Source: Streptomyces sp. NRRL WC-3605 (lineage in GTDB: Bacteria > Actinomycetota > Actinomycetes > Streptomycetales > Streptomycetaceae). Taken from it: DNA of 64,000 bases. The notes under the pieces are model-generated. The model was not told the origin of the DNA. It worked only from the letters and a program-made list of their open reading frames with translations, and searched no databases. The position numbers and the translations under genes are program-made. How positions within the stretch are numbered: position 1 is the stretch's first letter; each line of letters starts with the position of its first letter. Positions 1 through 8,422 of the stretch are shown piece by piece. The stretch spans positions 186,001-250,000 of the forward strand of contig NZ_LLZN01000045.1 of assembly GCF_001509795.1 (NCBI RefSeq), written 5' to 3'.

Positions 1-1
1 G

Positions 2-955
2 CGGCGTGGCTTCTTCGGCAGCTTCCTGGAGCTGGGAACGCTCGCCGGATACGTGGGCGCCGCCGGGCTGGTGACGATCCTGACGTCGGCGCTGGGCAGC
101 GGCGGCATGGAGTCCTGGGGCTGGCGGGTGCCGTTCCTGGTGGCCGGGCCCATCGGGCTGGTGGGCCTCTATCTGCGGCTGAAGCTGGACGAGACGCCCG
201 CGTTCCAGAAGCTCGAGGACGAGTCCATGCACCATGCCTCCGAGGCCGCCTCCAGCGTGGAGACGACGGCCACCGGAGACCTGAAGAAGATCTTCCGGCA
301 GTACTGGCCGGCGCTGATCCTGTGCATCTGCCTCGTCGGCGCCTACAACATCACCGACTACATGCTCCTGTCGTACATGCCGACGTACCTGTCGGACGAG
401 ATGGGCTACTCGGAGACACACGGCCTGCTGATCCTCATCGCGACCATGGTGGTCCTGATGCTGGTCATCAACCAGGTGGGCAGGCTCAGCGACCGGGTGG
501 GCCGCAAGCCGCTGCTCATGGCGGGGATGCTCGGCTTCCTCGTCCTGTCGCTGCCGTCGTTCCTGCTGGTCAGGCAGGGCAGCCTGGTCGCGGTGTCGGC
601 CGGCATGCTGATGCTGGGCCTGTCGCTGGTGTGCCTGCTGGGCACCATGTCGGCGACCCTGCCCGCGCTGTTCCCGACCCAGGTCCGCTACGGCTCCCTG
701 TCCGTCGGCTACAACCTGTCCGCGTCCCTGTTCGGCGGCACGACGCCGCTGGTGATCACCGCCCTGATCTCGGCGACCGGGAGCGACCTCATGCCCGCCT
801 ACTACGCGATGGGCGCGGCGCTCGTCGGTGTGGTCGCGGTGGCGTTCACCAAGGAGACGGCACGGCAGCCGCTCGCCGGATCCCCTCCGTCGGTCGCGAC
901 GGCCCGGGAGGCCGCCGAGATGGTGGAGAGCCAGGCCCCGGCCCCCCGGTTCTGA
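2..955 (+). CDS. MHS-type MFS transporter, C-terminal part (5' end outside window)
   Basis: The reading frame is open from base 2, so the N-terminus lies before the window. The first visible residues, RRGFFGSFLELGTLAGY, match the loop/TM4 region typical of the metabolite:H+ symporter (MHS, ProP/KgtP-like) branch of the major facilitator superfamily. A central cytoplasmic loop rich in Glu/Ser follows, then about six hydrophobic helices with the conserved GRLSDRVGRKP loop. The family imports small organic acids, betaines or proline with protons across the cytoplasmic membrane; the substrate cannot be read from sequence. The protein ends with a short polar tail, and a hairpin terminator follows. 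Confidence 0.85.
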   Translation, partial: RRGFFGSFLELGTLAGYVGAAGLVTILTSALGSGGMESWGWRVPFLVAGPIGLVGLYLRLKLDETPAFQKLEDESMHHASEAASSVETTATGDLKKIFRQYWPALILCICLVGAYNITDYMLLSYMPTYLSDEMGYSETHGLLILIATMVVLMLVINQVGRLSDRVGRKPLLMAGMLGFLVLSLPSFLLVRQGSLVAVSAGMLMLGLSLVCLLGTMSATLPALFPTQVRYGSLSVGYNLSASLFGGTTPLVITALISATGSDLMPAYYAMGAALVGVVAVAFTKETARQPLAGSPPSVATAREAAEMVESQAPAPRF

Positions 956-974
956 GGGACCCTGTCATGACGAC

Positions 975-1008
975 GGCCCGGCACCCGCGCGGACGCGGAT
1001 GCCGGGCC
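975..1008. terminator. Bidirectional hairpin terminator
   Basis: Nested inverted repeat: outer arms GGCCCGGCA (975-983) and TGCCGGGCC (1000-1008), inner arms CCGCG/CGCGG around CGGA. It lies between the convergent MFS gene (+) and the L36 gene (-), so it could serve both. Confidence 0.75.
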
Positions 1009-1029
1009 GATGCCGTGGGCCCCCTGCGC

Positions 1030-1152
1030 TCAGCCCTGGCGGGCCTTGAAGCGCGGGTCCTTCTTGTTGATCACGTACGTCACGCCGCGGCGGCGCACCA
1101 CCTGGGCGCCGGGCTTGGCCTTCAGCGAGCGCAGTGAGTTGCGCACCTTCAT
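1030..1152 (-). CDS. rpmJ: 50S ribosomal protein L36, cysteine-free (C-) paralogue
   Basis: 40-residue basic protein beginning [13 protein letters not shown] and ending DPRFKARQG. Classical L36 binds zinc through a C-x2-C...C-x4-H ribbon; this copy has no cysteine, so it is the zinc-independent paralogue. The longer open frame upstream is noise; the ATG at 1152 gives the family N-terminus and has GGAG-like bases upstream (GAGAGGAGACCACG). It is last in a minus-strand run rpmG-rpmE2-rpmJ. In Streptomyces such C- paralogues are known to replace zinc-binding ribosomal proteins when zinc is scarce, under Zur control; that regulation is inferred here. Confidence 0.93.
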   Translation of the reverse strand: MKVRNSLRSLKAKPGAQVVRRRGVTYVINKKDPRFKARQG

Positions 1153-1193
1153 CGTGGTCTCCTCTCGGACTCGACGGACCGGTGTGTCCCTCG

Positions 1194-1451
1194 TCAGCGG
1201 GCGGCGGCGGTACGGCCGTAGCGCCGCTCGAAGCGCTCGACGCGTCCGGCGGTGTCCATGACGCGCGAGGTACCGGTGTAGAACGGGTGGCTCGCCGAGG
1301 AGGTCTCGACGTCCACCAGCGGGTAGGTCCGGCCGTCCTCCCACTCGATCGTCCGGGTGGAGTCGAGGGTGGAGCGGGTCAGGAAGGCGTGCCCCGACGC
1401 GCGGTCGCGGAAGACGACGGGACGGGAGTCGGGATGGATGCCGTGCCTCAT
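1194..1451 (-). CDS. rpmE2: 50S ribosomal protein L31 type B
   Basis: 85-residue protein starting [16 protein letters not shown], with the conserved core [21 protein letters not shown] of type-B L31. No cysteines are present, unlike zinc-binding L31. The start at 1451 is preferred over an in-frame ATG five codons upstream because AAAGGA stands 7 nt before it and type-B L31 begins MRxGIHP. It is the middle gene of the cluster of zinc-sparing ribosomal proteins; 41 nt separate it from the L36 gene. Confidence 0.94.
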   Translation of the reverse strand: MRHGIHPDSRPVVFRDRASGHAFLTRSTLDSTRTIEWEDGRTYPLVDVETSSASHPFYTGTSRVMDTAGRVERFERRYGRTAAAR

Positions 1452-1500
1452 GGGATGTCCTTTCACCGGAGGTCTGCCGTGGTGCGGTGGGACGCGGACG

Positions 1501-1665
1501 TCAGCGCTCCTCGCGGAACTCGACGTGCGCGCCGGCGACCGGGTCGTACTTGCGCAGGACCAGCCGGTCGGGGTCGTTGAGACGGTTCTTGCGGGTCACG
1601 TACGTGACGCCGGTGCCGGCCGTCGACCTCAGCTTCACGACGGGACGTGCGGTGCTGCGTGCCAT
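1501..1665 (-). CDS. rpmG: 50S ribosomal protein L33 (C- type)
   Basis: 54-residue protein [19 protein letters not shown]..., with the L33 signature [21 protein letters not shown]. The four zinc-binding cysteines of the C+ form are absent. AAAGGAAG lies upstream of the ATG at 1665; the extra in-frame residues upstream (to 1692) have no family support. It is first of the three-gene minus-strand set, so the promoter should lie beyond 1670. Confidence 0.94.
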   Translation of the reverse strand: MARSTARPVVKLRSTAGTGVTYVTRKNRLNDPDRLVLRKYDPVAGAHVEFREER

Positions 1666-1723
1666 GGGGGTGCTTCCTTTCCGTCCGCACACGAGCCGAC
1701 TGACTCGAGCATGTCAGACAGTG

Positions 1724-1740
1724 GGTTCAACCACCGAACC
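1724..1740. promoter_or_regulatory. Inverted repeat upstream of the ribosomal-protein set
   Basis: GGTTC (1724-1728) and GAACC (1736-1740) are separated by 7 nt, about 60 bp before rpmG. This is a candidate operator, but it does not resemble the Streptomyces Zur box (TGAAAATG/CATTTTCA type), so the regulator is unknown. Confidence 0.25.
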
Positions 1741-1966
1741 TGCCCTTTCATTCCCGGCCCCTCCGATGAAGCGGACCAGCGGATTTGGGGCGGCGCCGAG
1801 CAGATTTCGGAGCCGTGCGGAGGAACACGGGGCGGGGTCCGCCCATTCCCGGCCGGCCCCGGCATCGGCACCGGAGGGCGCTGGGGGCAGACAAAGCGGG
1901 CACGGCGCGCGCGGCGCCGTGCCCGTCGTGGTCGTCGTGATCGCGGCGGCCGGGAAGGCCCGTCCG

Positions 1967-2215
1967 TCAGGCCGCCAGGGTCTTGTCCTCCTGGTTCACC
2001 GCGGCCTTGCGGTCGGCGCCGAACCGCTGGAGCAGCACGTCCGCCGCCGCCAGCGCCTCGGCGACCGTGCGGGTCCCGACCATGACGCAGAGCGTGTACG
2101 TGGCGTCCTCGAGGGCGCGGCCGCTGTCGACTGTGGGGTGCACGTCGTGCGTGAAGCGCACCTCGGCGAAGCGGGCCAGCGCGGCACGCAGTTCCTTCTC
2201 GGACGGCAGGATCAT
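1967..2215 (-). CDS. DUF5133 domain protein
   Basis: 82-residue protein, MILPSEKELRAALARF..., with the DUF5133 hallmark LEDATYTLCVMVGTR followed by an Ala-rich helix (AEALAAADVLLQRFG). The family is confined to streptomycetes and relatives; its role is unknown, though it often sits near regulatory or antibiotic-related genes. The very long minus ORF through this region is only open by GC bias; the ATG at 2215 follows GAGGGGACTTGCC and gives the family N-terminus. It is divergent from the phosphatase gene at 2558. Confidence 0.8.
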   Translation of the reverse strand: MILPSEKELRAALARFAEVRFTHDVHPTVDSGRALEDATYTLCVMVGTRTVAEALAAADVLLQRFGADRKAAVNQEDKTLAA

Positions 2216-2557
2216 GGCAAGTCCCCTCTGTGCGCACGCAGCCCGGACCCCCGCGGGGTCACCGCGACGAGCAGGCTGAGTGCCGGCACCACACACCGGA
2301 GCCCGGCGCCGATCGCGCCGAGCTGAACCCCAAGTGCCCCATGGTGAACGATTTACACCTGTAACACCGTCGAAGTCCCCCGTGTGGAGCAATCCACGGA
2401 CGTACGGCCGAACGCGCGACACCGGTATACATCCCGGGCTGCATGGAGCGCGCCCGCCGAGGAACATGAGAAGGCACCGGCGCGTGCGGGCGGGCCCGGC
2501 CACACCCGACGGAGCGGACAGCTCACAGGGACGCGGACCCGGCGGAACGGAGGGGCT
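2216..2557. promoter_or_regulatory. 342-bp divergent intergenic region
   Basis: No gene is seen here. An A/T-richer stretch (2349-2365), a small hairpin GTGGA-GCAA-TCCAC (2384-2397) and a TATACA -10-like box (2426-2431) are present. The last could serve the phosphatase gene, but no good -35 stands 17 nt upstream. Confidence 0.3.
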
Positions 2558-3721
2558 GTGGCGAACCTGGATGCGGTCCTGTCCCGCCTCATAGCGCGTG
2601 CCCGCCACGTCACCGCGGCGGACCTCCCCGCGCTGATCGACACGGCCGGTCAGCAGCTCGGCCTGTCGAGCACCCAGGTGTACCTGGCCGACCTGCAGCA
2701 GAACCGGCTGGTCCCCATGCCACACCCCGGCCCCGCGGCGGTCACCGCCTTCGAGATCGAGGGCTCGATGGCCGGTCTCGCCTACCGGACCCAGCAGGTG
2801 CAGCGCTCCCGTGACGCGTGCACCGCCTGGGCGCCGCTGATCGACGGCATGGAGCGGGTGGGCGTCCTGCGGGCCACCGCGCCCCGGCTGCACGACGACC
2901 TGATGGAGTCCTGCGAGGCCCTCGCGGACCTCACGACACTGCTCGTGAGGTCGAAGTCGGCGCACGACGAACTCCTCATCACGCAGACTCGCACCCGCAC
3001 CATGACCACCCAGGCCGAGCTGCTGTGGGCCTTCGTGCCGCCGCGCACCATCGGCACGGAACACGTCACGTCCACCGCCATCCTCGAACCGGCCTACGAC
3101 GCCGGCGGCGACGCCTTCGACCACAGCATCGGCGACGGGCTGCTGCACCTCGCCCTGCTGGACGCCATGGGCCACGACCTGGCCTCCGGCGGCGCCAGCG
3201 CGGTCGCCCTGGGCGCGTGCCGTGCCACCCGCCGCGCCGGCGGCACCCTCTCCGACATCGCCACCACCATCGACTCGACCCTCAGCGAGTGGCTCCCCGA
3301 CCGGCTGCTGACCGCCGTCATCGCCCAACTCGACATCACCACCGGACAGTTCAGCTGGATCAACTGCGGGCATCCGGCCCCTCTGCTGATCCGCGAGGGC
3401 CATGTCGTGCCGCAGACGCTGGAGTTCCCCGCGCACCTCCCCCTCGGGCTGGGCCTCGGCCCGGCGGCGGCGCCCGCCGAGTACCGCGTCCGGCTCCAGC
3501 CCGGCGACCGCGTGCTGCTCTACAGCGACGGCGTGACGGAGGCCCGGACGAAGGACGGCACGCTCTTCGGCGAACAGCGGCTGACCGACACCGTCATCCG
3601 GTCCATGGCGGCCGGGAACAACCCTCCGGAGACCCTGCGCCGGCTCATCCGCAACCTGCACGAGAACCACCGGCTGCACGACGACGCCACGATCATGCTG
3701 GTGCGCTGGCACCCGAACTGA
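2558..3721 (+). CDS. SpoIIE-type PP2C serine phosphatase with N-terminal GAF-like region
   Basis: 387 residues. Residues 1-130 resemble a GAF sensor fold (LIDTAGQQLGLSSTQVYLADLQ...). The C-terminal 240 residues are a SpoIIE/RsbU phosphatase: AGGDAFDHS, LLDAMGHDLASG, LLYSDGVTEAR and DDATIMLV carry the aspartates that bind Mn/Mg. Such enzymes dephosphorylate STAS anti-anti-sigma factors. The GTG at 2558 was chosen because GGAGGGG stands 4-5 nt before it and sequence upstream is low complexity. No STAS or anti-sigma gene is adjacent; the module at 54.7-57.2 kb is separate. A hairpin follows the stop. Confidence 0.88.
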   Translation: MANLDAVLSRLIARARHVTAADLPALIDTAGQQLGLSSTQVYLADLQQNRLVPMPHPGPAAVTAFEIEGSMAGLAYRTQQVQRSRDACTAWAPLIDGMERVGVLRATAPRLHDDLMESCEALADLTTLLVRSKSAHDELLITQTRTRTMTTQAELLWAFVPPRTIGTEHVTSTAILEPAYDAGGDAFDHSIGDGLLHLALLDAMGHDLASGGASAVALGACRATRRAGGTLSDIATTIDSTLSEWLPDRLLTAVIAQLDITTGQFSWINCGHPAPLLIREGHVVPQTLEFPAHLPLGLGLGPAAAPAEYRVRLQPGDRVLLYSDGVTEARTKDGTLFGEQRLTDTVIRSMAAGNNPPETLRRLIRNLHENHRLHDDATIMLVRWHPN

Positions 3722-3739
3722 CCGGGCACGGGCGAGCAG

Positions 3740-3794
3740 TGGTTGCGGTGCCGGGACCCTGCCGAGATCCGGCAGAACCTCGGCACCGCAACCA
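3740..3794 (+). terminator. Two-tier hairpin after the phosphatase gene
   Basis: Outer 14-bp perfect arms TGGTTGCGGTGCCG (3740-3753) and CGGCACCGCAACCA (3781-3794) enclose a second perfect hairpin CTGCCG-AGATC-CGGCAG (3759-3775). It lies 18 nt after the stop codon, and a terminator is the simplest reading. The nested form is unusually elaborate. Confidence 0.7.
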
Positions 3795-3846
3795 TCCGTG
3801 GTGCTCCCCGCAAGCCATGATGCCGCGGGAACAGCTCCTTCCGCAT

Positions 3847-3861
3847 TGCCGGTTCCCGGCA
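3847..3861. promoter_or_regulatory. Short palindrome upstream of the PucR-type gene
   Basis: TGCCGG-TTC-CCGGCA lies 73 bp before the GTG start at 3935. It is a possible operator or small hairpin; no regulator can be assigned. Confidence 0.25.
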
Positions 3862-3934
3862 GAGTTCACTAGGGTCTGCATGCCGACGGCCGTCAACCGG
3901 CCGGTAGCGGCGTGTCGGACGGAGAGGCGGGGGC

Positions 3935-4993
3935 GTGAGTGAGCCGGAGACGATGAGGCCGTATCTGAAGGGGTACGCGGAGATCCTCGCGGACGTCGCC
4001 GGCACCGGGCGCAGACCGACCCGGGACGAGATCGAGTCCCGGCGGGCCCTCGGCGAACAGGCCGCCGACCACGGGCACACGCTGCGTGCCCTGGTCCGCG
4101 CGCACCTCCGGGCGACCCGGGAGGACTGGCCGACGCCCGCACGTCATTCCGACAGTGTGCTGGCGGCCGTCGAGCAGGCCGTCGATGCCTTCGTGGAGGG
4201 CTACGAACGCGCACAGCGCCTGGCCGTGCGCCAGGAGGAGGCCGCGCGCCGGGAGTTCATCGACGACCTGCTGTACGGCCGCAGCGACCTGGGGCGGCTC
4301 GCGGAGCGGGCGGAGCGGTTCGGGCTGGTGCTGTCCCGGGAGCACGCCGTGGCCGTGGCCGAGGGCCCGCAGGCGTACGACGACACCGACCCCGTGACCC
4401 GGCGGGTGGAGAACGCGCTCATCGCGCGCTTCGGCGACCGGCACATCCTGCTCGCCACGAAGAACGGCCAGTTGGTCTGCATCGCGCCCGGCGACGACCG
4501 TGCCGTGCTGCTGCACTTCGCCAAGCAGGCCCACGCCGCCACGGACGGCAGCCGCGTGGCCATCGGGCGGCCCCGGTCCGGGGCGGGCGGCGTCGTGCAC
4601 TCCTACGAGGAGGCGCTGAACAGCCTTCAACTCGCCGAGCGGCTGGGCCTGGACGACCCCGTGGTGCACGCCGCCGACCTGCTCGTCTATCCGGTGCTGG
4701 CCCGCGACCGGCAGGCCATGGCCGATCTGGTGCTGGGCGCGCTGGGGCCGCTGCGGAGCGCCCGCGGCGGGGCGGAGCCGCTGCTGCGCACCCTCCAGGT
4801 GTACTTCGACAGCGGCTGCACCGCGGCCGAGGCGGCCCGCCGGCTGTCGCTCAGCGTACGGGCGCTGACCTACCGGCTAGAGCGCATCCACCAGCTGACC
4901 GGCGCGAACCCGGCCGACCCCATGCACCGCTACACCCTGCAGACGGCGGTCATCGGGGCGCGCCTGCTGGGGTGGCCCGAACAGGAGATCTGA
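3935..4993 (+). CDS. PucR/CdaR-family helix-turn-helix regulator
   Basis: 352 residues. The central region (about 120-230) fits the GGDEF-like middle domain of CdaR/PucR regulators. The C-terminus has the PucR HTH_30 pattern: LQVYFDSGCTAAEAARRLSLSVRALTYRLERIHQLTG, then DPMHRYTLQTAVIGARLL. These proteins are cytoplasmic one-component regulators of purine, sugar-acid or amino-acid use and of development. The GTG start follows GGAGAGGCGGGGGC. The neighbouring genes do not show its target. Confidence 0.85.
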   Translation: MSEPETMRPYLKGYAEILADVAGTGRRPTRDEIESRRALGEQAADHGHTLRALVRAHLRATREDWPTPARHSDSVLAAVEQAVDAFVEGYERAQRLAVRQEEAARREFIDDLLYGRSDLGRLAERAERFGLVLSREHAVAVAEGPQAYDDTDPVTRRVENALIARFGDRHILLATKNGQLVCIAPGDDRAVLLHFAKQAHAATDGSRVAIGRPRSGAGGVVHSYEEALNSLQLAERLGLDDPVVHAADLLVYPVLARDRQAMADLVLGALGPLRSARGGAEPLLRTLQVYFDSGCTAAEAARRLSLSVRALTYRLERIHQLTGANPADPMHRYTLQTAVIGARLLGWPEQEI

Positions 4994-5005
4994 CCGGTCC
5001 GCAGG

Positions 5006-5815
5006 TCAAGGTCCCCCGGACAGGGACGTTTCGAGCGCGGCGATGTGCCGGGCCTCCGCCTCCTTGCGGACGGCGGCGAAGCGGCGGTCGACGATCCAGA
5101 TCGGCACGATCCACAGTCCGCCCCACAGGCTGAAGGAGTCGACGACTCCGGTCTGCCGCAGCACGGTGTTGGTCAGGACGCAGAGGATGCCGCAGACGGT
5201 CCAGGCGGCCGTGCGGTGCCGGCCGAGGAAGCGAACGGGCGCGTTCCAGGGGCCGGACAGCGCCTCCAGGGTCGCGGCACGCACGATGGCGTCGCGGTCC
5301 ACGGTGTTCTCCGCCCGCACCGCCGTGCCCTGCCGGAGATCGGCGTCGAGATTCCGGGCCTGCCCCTCGGTGTCGTGGCCGGCGACCACGGCGGCGGCCA
5401 CACCCATCCTGAGGTCGTCCCAATAGCTGCGGTTCGCCCAGCGTTCGGCGGCGGCGACCTGCTCGGCCTCCGCCGACTCCGGCGCCAGTTCGTCGAGGCG
5501 CCGGGCGAGGACGCGGGCGCGGGCTGCCCGGCCGGGCTGGTCGAACCCGTCGGCGCGCAGGCAGAGTTCGGCATAGCCGGCCAGGAGCCCGAGATGGTCG
5601 GCGTCGAGCGCGAGTCCGGCCCGGAACGCCTCCTCCGCGCGGTCGTCGTGGTCGTCCTCGTCCTCGGCCGCGTGCCCGAGGGCCAGCCAGCAGTACAGGT
5701 CGGGGTGGGGGCCGAGCTCGTCCAGGCCCTCCTGGGCGGCGCGCCGCACGGCCGCGTTCCCCCCTGCCGTGAACAGCTGCTCGCAGCGGTCCTGGTACGC
5801 GTCGAGCGTGGTCAT
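5006..5815 (-). CDS. TPR-like protein with C-terminal membrane segments
   Basis: 269 residues, unrecognised by name. The first 150 residues are Ala/Leu/Glu-rich helical pairs resembling tetratricopeptide repeats (FTAGGNAAVRRAAQEGLDELGPHPDLYCWLALGHAAEDED..., then a second array ending LDELAPESAEAEQ). Two hydrophobic segments follow (TAAWTVCGILCVLTNTVL and FSLWGGLWIVPIWIV), then a basic tail. The ATG at 5815 has GGGGGAG upstream; the long upstream extension is antisense to the next gene. It is divergent from the hotdog gene, with 126 bp between. A membrane-anchored scaffold role is inference only. Confidence 0.7.
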   Translation of the reverse strand: MTTLDAYQDRCEQLFTAGGNAAVRRAAQEGLDELGPHPDLYCWLALGHAAEDEDDHDDRAEEAFRAGLALDADHLGLLAGYAELCLRADGFDQPGRAARARVLARRLDELAPESAEAEQVAAAERWANRSYWDDLRMGVAAAVVAGHDTEGQARNLDADLRQGTAVRAENTVDRDAIVRAATLEALSGPWNAPVRFLGRHRTAAWTVCGILCVLTNTVLRQTGVVDSFSLWGGLWIVPIWIVDRRFAAVRKEAEARHIAALETSLSGGP

Positions 5816-5941
5816 CCGGACTCCCCCTCGCCTTCCACCCGTGCGAGGTGGATCTCTCGTGTGCGGGGATCCTCCCAGGTCCACGGTGAATTGACGATCA
5901 AGAAATGGTGACGGTCGGACCCGTGTGGTGAAGTGGGGATC

Positions 5942-6664
5942 ATGACGACGAGTGACGCGATCGTGGTGCCCGAGTTGTACTCCGGCTATCCCGGGGTGGC
6001 GTTCGGCGGATACGTCGCCGGAGTGCTCGCGGGGGCGTCCGGGGCGGGGACCGTCCGGGTCGACTTCCGTGGGCCGGTGCCGGTCGAGGAGCCAGTCCGG
6101 CTGGCCGGGACGGACGACGGCGGCGCGGAGCTGGGCGAGTCGGAACGGCCGCTGGCCACGGCGCGTCCGGCCGAGTTGGCGCTCGACGTGCCCCGTGCGC
6201 CGTCCTGGGAGGAGGCGTCGGCCGCGGCCGACCGGTTCCGGGCGGAGCCGCCGCAGGCCGTGGTCGACTGCTTCGGCTGCGGGCTGCGCTCCCCCGACCG
6301 GGGTCTGCGCGTGTACTGCTCCCCGGTGCCGGGACGGGATCTGGTCGCGACGGCGTGGACGCCGTCCCCCGCGCTCGCCGGTCCCGGCGGGCTGCTGCCC
6401 GACGCGCTGGTCTGGGGCGCCCTCGACTGTCCGGGGCACTGGGCGGGCCGCTTCCTGGGAACCCAGCGGCCTGGCGCGGTCACGGCCTCCCTGACGGGGA
6501 CGGTCCTGCGGCCGGTGACGGCGGGCGAGCCGCATGTGTCCTATGCGTGGCTGCTGTCGGAGAGCGGCCGCAAACACACGATGGGCGTGGCGCTGGCGAC
6601 GGCCGCGGGCGAGCTGTGCGCGCTGTCGGAGGCCCTGTGGATCGACCCGAGACCGGCCGCCTGA
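5942..6664 (+). CDS. Hotdog-fold (thioesterase-like) protein
   Basis: 240 residues. The second half begins VVDCFGCGLRSPDRGLRVYC, the pattern that opens many PaaI-like hotdog thioesterases, and ends with a beta-rich segment (VTASLTGTVLRPVTAGEP...ALSEALWID). The first half also looks hotdog-like, so it may be a double-hotdog protein acting on an acyl thioester. No catalytic Asp/Glu helix motif could be assigned with certainty. The ATG at 5942 is used; a GTG three codons upstream is possible. It is convergent with the BrkB-like gene, with 3 nt between the stops. Confidence 0.6.
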   Translation: MTTSDAIVVPELYSGYPGVAFGGYVAGVLAGASGAGTVRVDFRGPVPVEEPVRLAGTDDGGAELGESERPLATARPAELALDVPRAPSWEEASAAADRFRAEPPQAVVDCFGCGLRSPDRGLRVYCSPVPGRDLVATAWTPSPALAGPGGLLPDALVWGALDCPGHWAGRFLGTQRPGAVTASLTGTVLRPVTAGEPHVSYAWLLSESGRKHTMGVALATAAGELCALSEALWIDPRPAA

Positions 6665-6667
6665 GGC

Positions 6668-7567
6668 TCAACTCGGCCCCTCGACACCTGTCTTGCGGTC
6701 TTCCGCCCTGCCCAGTTCCGCCGTGAACTGGGCTCCTGCGAGCAGGGCCAGGTTGGACAGCCACAGCCAGATCAGGGAGACCACGATGCCCGCGAGGGAG
6801 CCGTACAGCCGGCTGTAGGTGCTCAGTGCCGAGGTGTAGAGGGCGAAGAGGCCCGACACGGCCAGCCACAGGGCGGCGGCAAGGGCGCCACCGGGCAGGC
6901 TGCGGTGCCGGGTTCGGGCCTGCGTGGGGCCGGTGTGGAACACGGTGACCACCAGCAGGGCCGCCAGGCACAGGAGCAGCGGCCAGCGCAGCAGGGTCCA
7001 GGCCCAGGCGGCCATGACGTCCAGTGCGAGGGCGCGGCCGGCCGCCTCGGCGACCGGTCCGGACAGCATCAGCACCAGCGAGCTGAGCAGGAGGAGCCCG
7101 AGCAGGGCGAAGGCCGTCAGGAGGATGCGGGGGGCGGTGCGCCAGGGCGAACGCCGGTCGGCCACGCCGTGCATCCGGTGCAGCGCGCGCCGGAAGACGG
7201 CGAGGTAACTGCTCGCGGACCACAGCGCGCTCACGGCTCCCGCGCCCAGCAGCGTCCAGGCGGCGGTGCCGCTGCGCAGGGTGCGGGCCAGCGCGTCGTG
7301 CAGCTGGCCGCCGGCCTGTCCGGGGGTGTAGGCGGTGACGTGCCGGATGAAGTCCTCGGCGGTGTCGGGGCCGATCAGGCTGAACGCCACGACGGTGGCC
7401 ATCAGCGCGGGCAGCAGGGCCAGGATGGCGTAGTAGGTGAGGGCGGCCGCGTAGTCGGAGACGTCGTCGCGCCACATCGACACCGGCGTGCGGCGCAGCG
7501 CGGGCAGCCAGGCTTCCGGGACACGGCGCGGCCGTGGTGCGGCGGCGGGGTGCGGGTCGGCGGACAT
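6668..7567 (-). CDS. YihY/BrkB-family inner membrane protein
   Basis: 299 residues with six predicted membrane helices. The opening MWRDDVSDYAAALTYYAILALLPALMATVV and the closing LYGSLAGIVVSLIWLWLSNLALLAGAQFTAEL are diagnostic of the YihY/BrkB (once 'RNase BN') family. Function is unsettled; a transport role is suspected for the family. The ATG at 7567 gives a short Pro/Arg cytoplasmic leader (MSADPHPAAAPRPRR); in-frame sequence further upstream lacks support. Confidence 0.85.
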   Translation of the reverse strand: MSADPHPAAAPRPRRVPEAWLPALRRTPVSMWRDDVSDYAAALTYYAILALLPALMATVVAFSLIGPDTAEDFIRHVTAYTPGQAGGQLHDALARTLRSGTAAWTLLGAGAVSALWSASSYLAVFRRALHRMHGVADRRSPWRTAPRILLTAFALLGLLLLSSLVLMLSGPVAEAAGRALALDVMAAWAWTLLRWPLLLCLAALLVVTVFHTGPTQARTRHRSLPGGALAAALWLAVSGLFALYTSALSTYSRLYGSLAGIVVSLIWLWLSNLALLAGAQFTAELGRAEDRKTGVEGPS

Positions 7568-7644
7568 GACCTCGGGGTGGTGGGTGCGGAGAGCACCGCC
7601 CGGGACGGACGGTGAGGGGGTGCGGGGTGTGCCGGCCGTCCGCA

Positions 7645-7700
7645 CACGGCAGGGCGGCGGCGCCTCGCCTTCGGTGCGAGGTCGCCGCCGCCCTGCCGTG
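7645..7700 (-). terminator. Very strong hairpin terminator
   Basis: 18-bp perfect arms CACGGCAGGGCGGCGGCG (7645-7662) and its complement (7683-7700). Inside, CCTCGC/GCGAGG (7663-7668, 7676-7681) is closed by a C-TTCG-G tetraloop. It lies between the end of the 7743-8159 gene and the BrkB-like gene, both on the minus strand. Confidence 0.8.
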
Positions 7701-7742
7701 CCGGTGGACCGGCCCGTCCTGCGGACCGGCGTGGCTCAGCGA

Positions 7743-8159
7743 TCAGATCCGGCCACCGGTGAGCCGGGTGATCGGGCCCAGCGTGCGTCGCCCCGCGCGC
7801 CGTCCGGCCGCGTAGGAGGACGCGCCGAGCACCGCGAGACCCGTGCCGACTCCGGCGGCGAGGGCCTTGCGGTTCGCGAGGACCGTCCAGGCCGTCGTCG
7901 CGAGGGCGACGGCCTGCCCGGACGCAGCGACCACGGTCTTGCGTCCGGCCTCGGCACGCTGGGCAGCCGACTTGGCGACGGCGGAGGTGACCTTGGCGGT
8001 CCGCTCGGCCGTGCCCGCGAAGGCCGACGCCGTGTCACCGGCCTTGTCCGCGGCCTTGGAGGCCGGCTCGGTCGCCCGCGACGTGGCCCGACGTGCCTTG
8101 GCGGCCGTCTTCTTGGCGGTTGCGGAATCCTGGTTGGTGTCGTTGTTGGATGGGCTCAT
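7743..8159 (-). CDS. Ala/Lys/Thr-rich protein with a C-terminal hydrophobic stretch
   Basis: 138 residues, not recognised. Residues 1-70 are Ala/Lys/Thr-rich (ATAKKTAAKARRATSRATEPASKAADKAGDTAS), like phasin- or histone-H1-like low-complexity segments. A hydrophobic helix (ALAAGVGTGLAVLGASSYAAG) and the basic tail RRAGRRTLGPITRLTGGRI follow. It could be a membrane-associated or nucleic-acid-contacting protein; neither is proven. The start is uncertain: the only nearby purine-rich site (GGGGAG) is about 16 nt upstream. A strong terminator follows the stop. Confidence 0.6.
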   Translation of the reverse strand: MSPSNNDTNQDSATAKKTAAKARRATSRATEPASKAADKAGDTASAFAGTAERTAKVTSAVAKSAAQRAEAGRKTVVAASGQAVALATTAWTVLANRKALAAGVGTGLAVLGASSYAAGRRAGRRTLGPITRLTGGRI

Positions 8160-8422
8160 GGACACCGCGTTGCCGCTCCCCGCGGCAACAAACATGTTCG
8201 ACCATGAGCATCCGCGGAGCGGGCCGGGGGCCCCGCCATGTCGTCGGTCCGCGACGGCTTTGTCACGGTCGGGGCACGCCTCGGCGTCCGCTCTGGCCAC
8301 GCGACCGCAGCGGCCGAAAATGTGTCTCTGAGCCCAGGACACGGCGGCCGGACGACGGCCGGGGGCTCCGGTGCGGCGGCGACAGGGCCCGCCGGTGCCG
8401 ACGGGCGGCCTGGGGGACGCGC

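Noticed and set aside
1670..1966. Zur box upstream of rpmG
   Set aside because: No convincing match to the Zur consensus by eye; only an unrelated short inverted repeat was seen.
1967..3712. 581-aa minus-strand frame
   Set aside because: Only the last 82 residues match a family (DUF5133); the rest is antisense to the PP2C phosphatase.
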